DNA of 64,000 nucleotides from Hedera helix (Eukaryota; Streptophyta; Magnoliopsida; Apiales; Araliaceae), in assembly GCA_947179155.2 (NCBI GenBank), contig OX359264.1:54409702-54473701 (forward strand), in the 5' to 3' direction. A program made the position numbers and the translations under genes. Below the pieces are notes generated by a model that ran no database searches, was not told the DNA's origin, and was given only the letters and a program-made list of their open reading frames with translations. Positions 36,932 through 48,450 of this stretch are shown piece after piece (the stretch's first letter is position 1; each line of letters begins with the position of its first letter).

Positions 36932-37240
36932 TCAACTCTTTTGTATAATAGCTTTGTCATTTTTGGCGTCTAAAACCACAACAATCAGCTCATTAACCCT
37001 CTTTTTCAAAACTTCTACTTCAGACTTCAATTCATTATTTTCGCGAAAATATTGAGCAATTCTTCAGCGCGGTGACATTGGTGAATCAATCAATTAAAAC
37101 GAGTCACATGGTATTGTTTTATAATTTGTGCAACCAACAAATCGTATTTCGGGATTTATTTTGGTCCATGAAACCTTCACAAGTGAAAAAACCCCACATT
37201 TGCAACTGCGGGATGAGCTCCCTGATGAATTTGTACTCAT
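36932..37240 (-). pseudogene. GRF zinc-finger protein fragment, broken
   Basis: Read on the minus strand from an ATG at 37238-37240, the frame starts with a Ser-rich leader, then CKCGV, SWTKINPEIRFVGC and NYK. This matches the GRF-type zinc finger (CxCG, then an NPGRRFxGC-like block and a final Cys) seen in many small plant proteins. Two in-frame stops then interrupt the frame before a coiled-coil-like tail (ENNELKSEVEVLKKRV), as in family members that carry a C-terminal helix. The aromatic residues expected after the last Cys are disrupted. It is probably a captured or decayed copy carried by the Mutator-like element. No introns are needed. Function is presumably lost. Confidence 0.6.
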
Positions 37241-37245
37241 GATTT

Positions 37246-37266
37246 GGGGGGGGGGGGGGGGGGGGG
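37246..37266. repeat. Poly-G run of 21
   Basis: A homopolymer of 21 G immediately upstream of the GRF fragment's start on the minus strand. Prone to slippage and sequencing error. Confidence 0.85.
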
Positions 37267-37272
37267 AAATTA

Positions 37273-37508
37273 GTTAGTTTACATAAAAGCTAACCTAAGT
37301 TTACATAAGCTGGTTGTATGTGCATAAGGAGTATGTTATTGAAACTAAATTGAAAGTAAATTTACAGAGGAATAAGATGATTGTTCCATAGTTAATTTAC
37401 ATAAAAGCTAACATAAGTTTACATAAGCTGACTGTATGTGCATAAGGAGTATGTTATTGAAACTAAATTGAAAGTAAATTTACAGAGGAATAAGATGATT
37501 GTTCCATC
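37273..37508. repeat. Tandem duplication, 118-bp period
   Basis: Two adjacent copies are almost identical: each contains TTTACATAAAAGCTAAC, GTGCATAAGGAGTATG and GAGGAATAAGATGATTGTTC. The few differences suggest a fairly recent duplication. Confidence 0.9.
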
Positions 37509-39083
37509 AACAGATAGTGTGCTATGAAAAAATCAGTAAGCCAAATAAACCTTCACCAGGCTCTTTGAATGCCAAAATGGCACACATTCAGACTAGGTTC
37601 CAATATATAAAAACTAGTCATAAAATGCCATTGTAAAAGTAAGCATAACCATTTCAGTAAGCACTGTTGCATTGACAATATATATAAATAAACCAAAGCA
37701 ATCAAAAACTAAACAAAAGACAATAAGGCACAAGGTGCACAACGAAACCAAAGTTCTGGACAACACATGATTAGTCCAATGCCTGCCTTTGTTCCCCCTA
37801 CTTTCGGCTCTAGTGTTTACGAGTCCACACCCCACCTCATATGACATATTGTATGGAAGTCATAGCGGAATTGAACGTGATAGTGTACACAAAAATCTAA
37901 TTTATCTTCAATTAAGGTACAGTTGGTCAACTATGGTACATTTTGTAAGAAGATTTATCAACTCAAATCATTTCGTATGGGTTGTTATACACTCTTTTCA
38001 GTAAGGTAAGAACAAGAGTACTATACTCCTACTTGTAATTTTATGACCACTTCTGTAAGACCCCGAATTTTATGAAATACAAAATTTAATTTTTCTTCAT
38101 ATATATTTTTTGAAACAGTAAGTGGTTAAATCGATCAAGTTAAAAGTTAAGGATGTTATCTGCAAATTTTATTTTGTGGGACAATATTCGCTTTGTCGGG
38201 GAATATTCGTTTGGTCCGACGGCGCCGAAATAACAAATTATTGGTGGACCCCACAACAGAATATTTGTCGGATATAGAAAACGACAGAAATAACCTTTTT
38301 AAATAAAAATAGTCAACGGAACTGTTAAAATACCGGTGATAAAAGAATAGTAGCATACGGTAGTTATTGGTATTTTCTGTAGCACTCGGTACTCTACAGT
38401 AACACGCGGTATTGCATAGTGTCTCATATTATTGGTCTGATAATTGACACCGTAACTGTTACGCATCATTTCATCGATAATTGTCACTGCATAATATTTT
38501 ATATTATCAATTCAATAATTGTTGTTACACAGTATTTTGCATTATTGATTTAATAATTGTCATTACACTGTATTTTATATCATTGAGTCAATAATTGTTG
38601 TTGCACTGTTTTTAAAATTATTGAACCTAATAATTGTCACAGTAACATATGCACAGTAATTCACATTATTGAATCAATAATTGTCATTACACAGTAACGT
38701 ATGCTTTATTTTACATTATTGTTATCTCTATTATGATGTTATTTAAACAGTTGTATTTCATTAATTTATTGACTTGATATCTAAGAACTAACTATACTGT
38801 ATTTATAACAATTAGTCATAATAATTGAATTGATAAAGTTATTTGTTTATAATATAAAGTTAGGTGATTATTAGGTGATATGAAATGAATGGTGTAGATT
38901 AAAGTGTGAATTATTGTTGAATAATTAAATTGATTTGTTTATAATATAAAGTTAGGTGATTATTAGGTGATATGAAATGAATGGTGTAGATTAAAGATAA
39001 TATAATATTTGAAATGGATGGTGTAGATTAAAAGATGATCTTTAAATGAATGGTTTAGATTAAATGAATGATAAGATTTTTGG

Positions 39084-39093
39084 CTATAAATAG
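39084..39093 (+). promoter_or_regulatory. TATA box of the solo LTR
   Basis: CTATAAATAG followed by AAGCC within the LTR, with a pyrimidine-rich CTTTCTTTCTCTCTC leader about 50 bases on. It marks the probable U3/R boundary. Confidence 0.6.
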
Positions 39094-39420
39094 AAGCCTT
39101 AACTTAAGGATTTTTCATAAACTTCCTTACTTGTTCTTTCTTTCTCTCTCTAAATACTTCTTGTGAAAGTTCTCTCTAAGTGTGCTTAAGTCATCTTGAG
39201 TATTTGTGAAGATCTATAAGTATACGTGTACTGTTCAAGTTAATCAACCTCATTTAAATCAATATCCAGTCACGTGTTGAGGTAAGGGATACCATCTTTT
39301 TCATCTTCCATTATTCAAACGTACTATGGTAAGGGATTATCATTATTTGATTCTCGATAATAATATTGTTTCTTCCTTACTCATAAGACGTGCCTTTTAT
39401 TTCCATGTATTAAATTGTGG

Positions 39421-39609
39421 GAATAACCTTACGGAGCGGATTGCCGCCTGTTGGTGAATAACCTTTCGTATTCATTCATTATTAATCTCTGAGAATAACC
39501 TTACGGAGCGGATTGCCGCCTGTTTGGTGAATAACTCTTTGTACTCAAATTCTATTAAATTGTGGGAATAACCTTACGGAGCGGATTGCCGCCTGTTGGT
39601 GAATAACCC
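39421..39609. repeat. Triple tandem repeat in the solo LTR
   Basis: Three units containing GAATAACCTTACGGAGCGGA and GCCGCCTGTT start at 39421, 39493 and 39566, with a period of 72-73 bases. The core is more conserved than the linkers. Confidence 0.9.
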
Positions 39610-40987
39610 TTTGTATTAATTTCCTTCACCTTTTGTTAATCAAACCTGCTACGGTAAGGGATATTATTTTCTTTCATACTCCTAAATCGAAATTTATTCT
39701 GGAACTATTGCTTCTATAATTCCTGAAAATATTATATGTTCCATAATAGTTGAACTTCATTATTTCAACTGAACCTTCCTATTTACGTGAACCTTTCTAT
39801 TGAATTGTAACCGTTATTCTGAACTGTGGATCTTGAATATCATTTTTAAATTTCACTCCACATCATGTTGACAATTTGGACATTATTTGAATCTGTACAA
39901 AGTAAACTTCCGATACTTATTGTTATCCTATTTCTTCTGTTCATAATTTATATCATTCTAATCATCCAAAAATCAAGCTGTTGTGAATATCTGTGGCCGG
40001 GGGCACAGATGTGATATATTTGTTGAACAGATGATAGGTTAAAGGCGATATAATAGGTTAAAGACGATACATCTGTTCGGTGTCTTTTATGGCACGTGGT
40101 GAATGTTCTCTTTGGCCCGTAGTGCAAAGATGAACTGTTGTTTGGTATGATTATGACCAAAGGCTGAATATGGTATAATCATGACCGTTGGTGCTATATT
40201 GAATATCTTTGGCCCGTAGTGCAAAGATGAACTGTTGATGTGCATGATTATGATCAGGAACTGTGAATTTATATTATCATGACTAATGGTATTTCAGATA
40301 ATAAAAGTTGATGATGTTTTTACGAAAAAGAGAAGCGAGTGGACATTATAGTCTGCATTATTCTTCTAATAGATTGCTCATTCCGCTGCTATTATTGATC
40401 TGAACATTGTTTAAGAATTTAACTACAGTTTTTGATATAAACCTTGTAGTCTATTGTATTCTATCAAGAACTCAACTGTTGAAGGCTAATGATAATTTAT
40501 TCGTCATTATCTTAGTCATGATATTTCTTACTGGGCTATTTGAGCTCACCCTTTCTTTTGTTCCATTGTTTTTCAACAGGAGATGAAAACATAACAGGGT
40601 CTAGCCGGGGAATGGAGTGAGGGTCCGAGGAATAGTTATCATAGTCTTCACGTTTTGTAAAATAGTGTGGCAATAATAGTGAAGACTTAGTTGTGTATTA
40701 TTATACACTGTATTGTTGTACGTTGTGCTTTGTTGTAATAATTTTGTTGTAGTCTTTTGACGACTCAAGTTTGGGCTGTGTGGGCCCAGATTTGGGGGGC
40801 GTCACAACTTCCATATGTTAATATTATATTTTCTTAACAAAAATCTAATTTCTCATCAAGTAAGGTACATTTGGTCACAAAAAAAATTGACGTAAAGCAC
40901 ATAAATAGCAGAAAATTCAATAATATATTTCCTTCATTTCTCCATTAATGTGTAAATCAATAATATGTTACCTTTATTTGAGCACAC

Positions 40988-41297
40988 ATTTGTAAAGAAA
41001 AAACGATGACAGTGCCCACTTACCCAAGTGTAACCTCAGCAGCAGCCAAGCTTCGCGATCTGTTATGTTTTGGTTGATTCGAAGGGGAGATCTAGGCGCT
41101 TTCTGATTAACAAGCTTCGAATTTGAAGAATGGAGTCAGATCTAATGTTTTGGAGAGAGAATGATGTTTTAGAGAGAGATAGAAATTTGAAATTTTGGAA
41201 AGAGAAAAAAAATTTCTATTTTCAGAAAATGAGTTTAAATAGGTATGTTGTTTAAGAGGGTAAAGCTACTTAAGGATAATACTGGAGAATCAGACTC
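40988..41297 (-). repeat. Right long terminal inverted repeat
   Basis: Inverted partner of 34338-34652. Relative to the left copy its outer end has an extra 13-base segment (TAAGTAGCTTTA-like) between the terminal CTCCAG block and the CCCTCTTAA block. Confidence 0.75.
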
Positions 41298-43032
41298 TAT
41301 ATATATATATATATATAATGCATGACGATACTAATTTAAAGTGTAATAAATGGCGTTAATTAATTGTTTTCGGGTTTGAACTCCAAAAATGAGAAAGAAA
41401 GGAAATTAAAAAAATAATAATTTCTTAATGAGTACAAGTCAAACTATAGATATGAACTCTTAAAAGAAGAAGATACTAATTAGTAACAATATATTATCAT
41501 AAACCATCAAAGCTAAACATTGTGTTAGTAACAAAAAGGTCAGCATTCTTCCGCTTCTTTTACAGCAGTAATAATGGGTCATTTTACCCTGTCTCTTTGT
41601 CCCAAAACCATTAGTCAAAATTTTTGTCAAGTTCTACACATGCAAATCATAGGATTCTCCCTTTTTACTCTTTGTTCCCCCCGGCCCAAAAAAAAGAAGG
41701 TTATTCCCCTATTTTCAATAAGGTTTGACTACAAAGAAAAGAGAGTTGGTATTTGATTCGACTGCATTAAATAAGTAAGAAAAAAAATACCATAACCTAG
41801 AGCCTATAAGACTCAAAATTTCAAAATATTAATAGTAACAAAAACTAGTCTATATATGCTCTGCATATAGTAGGAACAGACTTGAGTATGATAGTTTTAC
41901 AATTGGAAAGACACTTCACAAAATGAAAGGTCTTAATTCTCAGTATTCATTATGTGATGGTATAGGGGAGCGTTTGGTGTATGAGTAGGTGTGTGGCGGC
42001 AAAGAGAAAAGGAAACTTTGGTGGTGGTCAAACAAAGACTTTTCTATGAAAATTATATTTTGATTCCCAAACAACAGCCAACCAAAAGGGATAAGATTTA
42101 GTGGGGTTCAAAGCGTTAAATGAAAAAGGGCAAAAAGTGTTATCTTTTTAGTGCCCCACATGAGCAAAGGAGGCCACCTAACAGTACCAATGAGGGGAAA
42201 AAGAGTCTTGAAATCTATCAGAAAATTTTGCTAGTCAGCATAAGTCAAATTACACCACTTCCGATCCAAGACACTGCACAAACTATCTTCTTGCTAGTAG
42301 AAAGGAGGAAGCTTAATTAGGAAAAAAAAAGAGAGGGGGTGAGAGCTTAAAAGCACTTAATTTGAAAATATAATAATTCTAGATCCACAAAAGAGTCTCA
42401 TTTTGATTTTAAAAAAAAATTAAACCGTGAATTTTAAAATTTAAAATTGATATAAATTAATTCTTATAATATCGAACAATGCTTAAACATACCTCAATTT
42501 GTTTGTTGGGAGAAAAAGACACAAGAGAAGATAAAAATTGAATATTTTTTTCCTGGCCTAACATATGGGAAAAATAAGATAATGGGACCAAAGTAAAGTG
42601 GTCCTTTTAGTCTTTATCAAAGAAAAAAAGTGGTACTTTAGTCTTTATCAAAGAAAAAAAGTGGTACTTTTGTTCTTTAAATATTTATATTTTACTTTTC
42701 TAACTATATTGTTATTTTTGGATATTTTCATTAATTTTTTTTTTACTACATTGAATATCTCCCTTCTAAAATGTCCGGCCCAAGCAAACATGCCAAAAAA
42801 CTTTATGGTTACTTAAAAAGCCAGCTCAAATAAAAGAAGCTAATTTAGTCACCCTCATTATAATATTGTTGGTTATTGAGTGCCCTACAGTCTATAGGAT
42901 AACTCTTTTTTGGACAGATGGTCCTAAATTCTCAGTGTCTAAACTTTTGTTCCCTGTCTGTGGGATAGACTATATTAACTCTTTAGTTGGCAAAGCACAA
43001 CCATTGTACCTCAGACTAAAAGACAGGTACAT
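41298..43032. other. Intergenic DNA
   Basis: Begins with the TA microsatellite that borders the Mutator-like element. A small tandem duplication lies at 42596-42672 (shared AGTCTTTATCAAAGAAAAAA). No gene is supported; the open frames near 41574, 42120 and 42598 lack recognisable content. Confidence 0.45.
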
Positions 43033-43612
43033 TATAACACCCGGTTTTACAATTAATATAAAATATTTAAATATATATATAAGAATTTAAAATTATTATT
43101 ATTAATATTTTCAATCATAATTTTTTGGATAAGTCTGTAGTAGCTTAAGATGACTTAATAAAATATTATTAAAAAAGTCCATTGAACCTTATTTTATTAT
43201 GATTTGATTCAGACTCGAATTTTGACTTATGGCGTTTCATATGGTATCGAAACCGACTTTCGAAAACTCAAGTCGGGTCATCCAATCTGTTTGCTCAGGA
43301 AGATGGCTAGAGAGGTAAAGTTTCTGAGTCGTGCATGGTTATGTGTTTGTGCTGACAAGAATATCAGGTATTTAAGTGGGGGAGTATTTAAGTGGGAGAA
43401 TTTGTAATACTCCAGTCCTACATTGGCTAATATGAGATATTTGAGTGTGTATATAAAAACTCAAAATTACTATCATTAATACATTCAGTCATGACATTTT
43501 AAGTGAACCTGTGGTGAGTTAAGATGACTAAGAAAATATTTTTGAGATAACATATGGAGTCTTATATTGTTATAATTTGATTCAGACTCAGAATTTGACC
43601 TGAATCGTTACA
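43033..43612 (+). mobile_element. TRIM retrotransposon (miniature LTR element)
   Basis: Two direct repeats, 43033-43239 and 43403-43612, diverged but collinear, bound a 163-base interior. The right copy is TGTAATACTCC...CGTTACA with TG...CA ends; the left start has decayed to TATAACAC. Directly after the left repeat is TGGTATCGAAACC (43242-43254), resembling the primer-binding site for initiator methionine tRNA. A purine-rich AGTGGGAGAA just before the right repeat serves as polypurine tract. At 580 bp with no coding capacity it fits a TRIM. No target duplication was found. The overlapping open frame (43204-43407) spans the interior and is not a recognised protein. Confidence 0.75.
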
Positions 43613-44457
43613 TAAACCAAGTTATTAGTAGCCAGACAACTAAGTCGGTAATAATTCAGTTCAGATCGGGGCATAAAGCTACAGGTTCTATTTGAGGGTC
43701 GTGAACGAACATGCAGATGCTATTCATGGAAAGTGAATAATCTTTTATCTGTTGTTGAATGAATGAATATGGGTTTTCTGGAAGTCCTGGATAAAAAACA
43801 TGGTCGTAACCTTGTTTAGCATGTTGTATCTATAATTGTACCATTTTACAATATCTGTACAATTATGTATGCACAAAACAATAACATATGGGTGAATTTT
43901 TGAGTTCTTATTTCCTCAAGATGATGGTATTAGATAAGATAGACTTGTGTCATTTATAAAAATACTTGAGTTGGGATTATAATATTTGTATGAAATTATT
44001 TACTTTTTCATTTGAGAAAGAAAAGTTGCGCAGACTGTCATAGATAAAGAGCTCTAGTGGCTTACCCGGGCCTAGCAAGAACTGACTTGGTGGGCTTGGA
44101 AATCATAGGAAATGAGTTGAACTAATACAAGTTGGGCTTTGATAATAAAGTATTTCCTAATGGACTGAAACTTTTAATGTATTTCTTTGTTTTTTCGGCT
44201 ATGCCCCATAATTTTTATGGACCAAACTACGTTGCCCGCCTATACGCCCATCTGAATCACGTGATTATGAACCAAGCCCATAACCTTTTAGAGAAGGGAC
44301 ATTAGTCCTTTTTTGTGCAACATGTAAGCAAATACAGAATTCAAATTTTTTTTTAGTAGTTGCCAGCTGGCTGGCCGTGAAAGATTTCTTACTAAAATTG
44401 GGTAGATGAATGGATTTGGATCATGTTTGAATCGATGGACGAATAACTATAACTTAT

Positions 44458-44571
44458 AATATTTAAATATTATATTTATTTTAATTATTAAAAAATTAAG
44501 TATAATATTAAAATTTGTTATATATTTTATTTTTTAATAATTAAAATAAATATAATATTTAATTTTATATT
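44458..44571. repeat. AT-rich fold-back repeat, copy 1
   Basis: The left arm ATATTATATTTATTTTAATT and the right arm AATTAAAATAAATATAATAT are inverted copies around a short spacer. A relative with the same arms lies at about 61690-61800, so this is a dispersed MITE-like family. Confidence 0.6.
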
Positions 44572-44773
44572 TAAATTTTATATCCCTAAACTTATTTTTA
44601 ATTGACGGACCTAAATGTAGCAGCCATGTTCCTTTAATAAAAATTGAATTATTTTAAACATAAAGAAGGTAATATAAAATGAAAAGGGTTTTGTTTGAGC
44701 TATCGGTTGGACAATCAATTCCGTTCAGCCGCCCAATATAAAGTACTCTAATTAGCAGATAATATAAGTAATT

Positions 44774-44797
44774 TGAGAGAGAGAGAGAGAGAGAGAG
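44774..44797. repeat. (GA)n microsatellite
   Basis: Twelve uninterrupted GA units. Confidence 0.9.
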
Positions 44798-45208
44798 TAC
44801 CATGATACTTTTGTTAAGCATTCTCAAAGTGACACATTTATTTTTGTAATTAAGTTTTATTTTTGCTTAAAAAGTAATATTCACTAATCCAAAATTTTAA
44901 AAAATATTAATTTTTAACTTTTTTATAATTCTATTATCTCAATCGTGATATAAAATTTATATCACAAACAAAAGTATATATATAAGAAAATAATACATAA
45001 CAAATATTTGTTATGATCATTATTTTAATAAATAGATCTTACACTATTTATTAATAAATTTAAGATCAATTTTGAGAGTAAAAAATTGTGCGTCACCACT
45101 TTTTCTTGTGACAGAATAATAATTTAATAGCGAATAGAAAAAATAACTTAATAACAAATAAAAAAACGGATAAAATAACTTAATGGTAACGGCTAAAGAA
45201 ATAACTTA

Positions 45209-45599
45209 GGGGGTATTTGATAAAAATTGAATGAGCTGAATCTGAATTTGAATCTGAATCTGAATGAGCTGAATCTGAATCGGAATGAAAAAAGTTGTTT
45301 GATAATTAACATATCTGAATGATCTGAATGACATATTATTAATATTTTACCCCTCTGAAAAAATTCAAAGTTGTTGTAAATTTATTTAATATTACATAAT
45401 ATAATTTTTTTTTATTATTTTTTATTATTTTTCTCCATTCAGTCACCATTCAGCCACAAATTCTGACCTTAACCATTCAGCCGCACCATCTGACAGATTC
45501 AGCCATTCAGACGAATATTTTTCCAAACAAACGCACTTAACCATTCAGCCACTTACTGATTCATATTCAGACCCCATTCAGACTCAAACAAACAGCCCA
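45209..45599. mobile_element. Tourist-like (PIF/Harbinger) MITE
   Basis: The 391-bp element begins GGGGGTATTTGATAA and ends AAACAAACAGCCCA, an imperfect inverted pair. The trinucleotide TTA flanks it on both sides (45206-45208 and 45600-45602), the PIF/Harbinger target. Sub-terminal CTGAAT repeats occur in both arms (CTGAATCTGAAT on the left, ATTCAG on the right) and would pair in a hairpin. Confidence 0.75.
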
Positions 45600-46075
45600 T
45601 TAGTAACTTTATGCGCGGTGCATGATGATAGTAGTCGTAGTAGGGTATAATTGGTGGTGTGATACAAGGACAGTTATTGCATTCGTTCCACTGCATAACC
45701 TTCTTGGAATAAGTTATTCATAAAAAAACAATTTATGCTTTAGTCAGAATGATCTTTAATTAATTTAATATATGATTTTAAAATTAATGTGTATTTATTT
45801 AAATCTCAATAAATAAATATGATAATCAATAGTATATTTTAGTTAATAATTATAATTGTTTATACATAAATCAAACCAATTTGTATCTATTTTGTTCAAC
45901 TTTAAAATTTCATAAATTAATTTAAAATTCAAATATATCTCTAATTTTAAAACTAACAAGTACATAATCCTCCACATTACCTACTAAGTGTACTTATTTG
46001 CCATAACAACTCATCTGGGGGTTTTCTACTTGATCCATCTAACAAAGCACCTTAGATTTATTTGGTTTGGGGGGT

Positions 46076-46118
<43 letters not shown>

Positions 46119-46583
46119 TAAATTTCCTTTATACACTAGTACTACTTGGAAGTGAATCCCAAAGGGGCCTTTGATGAACTTATGCCAGGTCAAACCTAGC
46201 TTACCAAAAATTTAATTAAAATTAGTTTATTTATTTTTAAGCCTGAAATGTTCAACCAACATTTCAATTGACAACTCAAGAGGCCCATAAAAGATAATCT
46301 AAACAAAGTGACCATGTACCGCCAAGCTCGATTTAGACATTATACATCTTAAGAAAGGTGAAATTAAAAATTTCAAAAAGGGCTTTGTCAATTAAGCCGA
46401 AAACAAATTAATTACAATGGTCCATTATCTATTGGGCTCCTCAATATACAAGCCCCATGGTCGGTCATTTAAAAATCACGCTCAATGATCATTGGCTGGA
46501 CACCATTTACAACTTTTGGTCGGCTATAATTCTCGAGACGTCTCTTTATCATCTAGATCAACGGCCCAGATTACTGTTCATGA
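45600..46583. other. Distal upstream region of the TIP gene
   Basis: Non-coding. Its main feature is the 41-base G run at 46076-46116, about 740 bases before the TIP start codon. No additional gene is supported. Confidence 0.45.
46076..46116. repeat. Poly-G run of 41
   Basis: Forty-one consecutive G, preceded by GGGG-T. It would be strongly G-quadruplex forming, and its true length is uncertain in any assembly. Confidence 0.85.
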
Positions 46584-46589
46584 CACGTG
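46584..46589 (+). promoter_or_regulatory. G-box/ABRE upstream of the TIP gene
   Basis: CACGTG within GACACGTGGTAGTGTC, about 270 bases before the start codon. ACGTGG-type cores bind bZIP factors in abscisic-acid responses, which would suit an aquaporin gene. Function is inferred from the motif only. Confidence 0.5.
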
Positions 46590-46724
46590 GTAGTGTCAGG
46601 ACAAATTGGAGGCCCGCCTCAAGGATGATGACAAGCGACCTCCACTATTAAGTCGCATGCATTTCTCAGGCTGTAACCGGATGTCAACCGGCTATTCCGG
46701 TTTCTCAACCGTTGGACTATACCA

Positions 46725-46734
46725 CTATATATAT
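46725..46734 (+). promoter_or_regulatory. TATA box of the TIP gene
   Basis: CTATATATAT lies about 125 bases before the start codon in a GC-richer context, the best core-promoter candidate. Confidence 0.55.
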
Positions 46735-46856
46735 CTGCCACTAAACTAAGCTCGGCAGAAAAAAAAAAGAGCAAAAATCCGAGAAGCTGAGTTGTCATTT
46801 TTCTGGTAATTACTAGTTCTTGTAGTATTTTAAGCAATTCTTTACTCCGGAAGAAA

Positions 46857-47237
46857 ATGCCTAGAATTGCTATTGGAAACACGGCGGAGGCTACCCAGCC
46901 AGATGCCTTAAAAGCCGCCCTCGCCGAGTTCATCTCAATGCTTATTTTTGTTTTTGCCGGCGAAGGATCAGGCATGGCTTTCAGTAAGTATATATTCACC
47001 ACCTAACATTACACATATAAATATATTTTTTTTTATCAAAAGGCTATCCATAACTCCATATATATATAGCCTGTTAAAACACGGAAAAGAGAAAAATGAA
47101 GAATGAAGAATGAAGAATGAAGAAGAGAGAGGGATATAAAGCTAATGAACGGCTAGATTTATGCTAAACTTTGAATGACCCAGATGATTTAATAAATTGG
47201 AGGGAAATTCAAAATGCTTTGCATTTTGTTATATAAG

Positions 47238-47271
<34 letters not shown>

Positions 47272-48197
47272 ATACTAAACTCAATTACTAAAGAAAAAAT
47301 TACTTGTGTTTGTGGTGCAGGCAAGCTTTCGGACAATGGACCTGCGACACTTGCCGGACTTGTTTCTGCAGCGTTAGCACACGCCTTTGCTCTATTCGTA
47401 GCGGTCTCCGTTGGTGCTAACATTTCTGGGGGTCATGTAAACCCTGCCGTCACATTTGGCGCCTTCATTGGTGGTCATATAACATTTTTCAGGACTATTG
47501 TGTACTGGATTGCCCAATGTATCGGCTCTGTGGTTGCTTGCTTGCTTCTGAAATTCGCAACTGGTGGATTGGTACAAAAATCTCAACAAAAACAAGAACA
47601 CCACCTCTAGTAAAACTATTATTTCACGTACAATGATACTTGCAAAACAAATACGACTAAATTATCCTTAATAAATGGAAAACCAATTAACATATTCAAC
47701 GAACTTTGGGTAGTTTAGTCACTAATTTACGTATTTCAGTGTACAATTATCATTATAGGGTGTGCAGATATCAGCACCTGAGCTGTAAATCAAACTAATG
47801 GAATGAAATATATGATGTAATGCAGGAAACAGCAGCATTTTCTCTCTCTTCTGGCGTGAGCGTATGGAATGCACTAGTTTTCGAGATAGTGATGACCTTT
47901 GGGTTGGTGTACACGGTATACGCGACTGCATTGGATCCGAGAAAGGGAAACATTGGGATAATTGCTCCCATTGCAATTGGTTTCATTGTGGGTGCTAACA
48001 TCTTAGCCGGTGGTGCGTTTGATGGTGCATCAATGAACCCAGCAGTGTCCTTCGGACCAGCTGTGGTTAGTTGGTCATGGAACAGCCACTGGGTCTACTG
48101 GCTCGGCCCATTTGTTGGTTCTGCCATTGCTGCTATTGTTTATCAGATCTTTCTTTTCTCAGGCACTCATGAGCAGCTCCCAATTACAGATTACTAA
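46857..48197 (+). CDS. TIP1-like: Tonoplast intrinsic protein (TIP1-type aquaporin)
   Basis: Vacuolar-membrane water channel, 249 residues. Exons 46857-46983, 47321-47571 and 47826-48197 join in frame with GT-AG junctions; the first junction splits a Ser codon. The two half-helix motifs are N83-P84-A85 (HVNPAVTFG) and N197-P198-A199 (MNPAVSFG). The selectivity-filter positions by alignment are H63, I185, A194 and V200, the His-Ile-Ala-Val set of TIP1 proteins, which conduct water and in several cases urea or hydrogen peroxide. The six membrane spans, the N-terminal RIAIG block and the C-terminal HEQLPITDY tail match TIP1. The N-terminus is two residues shorter than in Arabidopsis TIP1;1. Intron 1 contains a TA/TG microsatellite. 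Length and motifs indicate a functional gene; which TIP1 paralogue it is cannot be decided. Confidence 0.95.
47239..47272. repeat. (TA)n(TG)n microsatellite in TIP intron 1
   Basis: A compound TATATA then TGTGTG repeat between TIP exons 1 and 2. Confidence 0.85.
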
Positions 48198-48450
48198 GAA
48201 TTAATATCTTAATTTAGTCTCCATTTGTAAAAGTTGGAGGCAAAAGGGTTGTCTTTTGGGTCCCCTATTGTTTCATGCATGTGGGTGTTTGTGGAGTTGT
48301 TTGGTTTGATTTCAAGTGTTGGTACAAGCCTTTGAGATGTTGTTTCACTTCATTTTAAAAAGGAAGGATGATGTATGAATATTTTTGGTTCTTTCATGAA
48401 GCTAACACTTACGGGCATAAGTTGCATTTATAGAAGGGTATTTAAATAAA

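Larger units (their letters stand above)
38054..40806 (+). mobile_element. Solo LTR, 2.75 kb
   Basis: The segment starts TGTAAGACCCC and ends GGGGCGTCACA, so the short terminal inverted repeat and TG...CA ends of an LTR are present. It is flanked by a perfect 5-bp duplication ACTTC (38049-38053 and 40807-40811). There is no primer-binding site or internal domain beside it, as expected when the two LTRs of an element recombine and leave one. A promoter-like CTATAAATAG at 39084-39093 is followed by a plausible transcribed leader, fixing the orientation as plus. Internal tandem repeats include three units at 39421-39609 and two around 40114-40240. The large LTR size suggests a Ty3/Gypsy lineage, which is inference. 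Confidence 0.85.
34338..41297. mobile_element. Mutator-like element with long inverted termini
   Basis: Inverted repeats of about 310 bases, at 34338-34652 and 40988-41297, are very similar over their whole length, including shared blocks such as CGCCTAGATCTCCC, AATCAACCAAAAC and ACACTTGGGTAAGTGG. Long TIRs of this size are typical of Mutator-like elements. Both outer ends run into TA microsatellites (TA then GA on the left), which hides any 9-bp target duplication. No transposase frame is visible. The interior holds a tandem array, a GRF zinc-finger gene fragment on the minus strand and a solo LTR inserted later. Without that LTR it would be about 4.2 kb. It could alternatively be an inverted duplication of a gene 5' region, but the termini fit a transposon better. 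Confidence 0.7.
43613..45208. other. Intergenic DNA
   Basis: AT-rich spacer with no gene supported. It holds a palindromic element at 44458-44571 and a (GA)n microsatellite at 44774-44797. Confidence 0.45.

Noticed and set aside
39421..39609. CRISPR-like regular repeats
   Set aside because: Three tandem units inside a plant solo LTR with no array architecture; the genome is eukaryotic.
47229..48001. Minus-strand open frames across the TIP exons
   Set aside because: Shadows of the aquaporin coding sequence.
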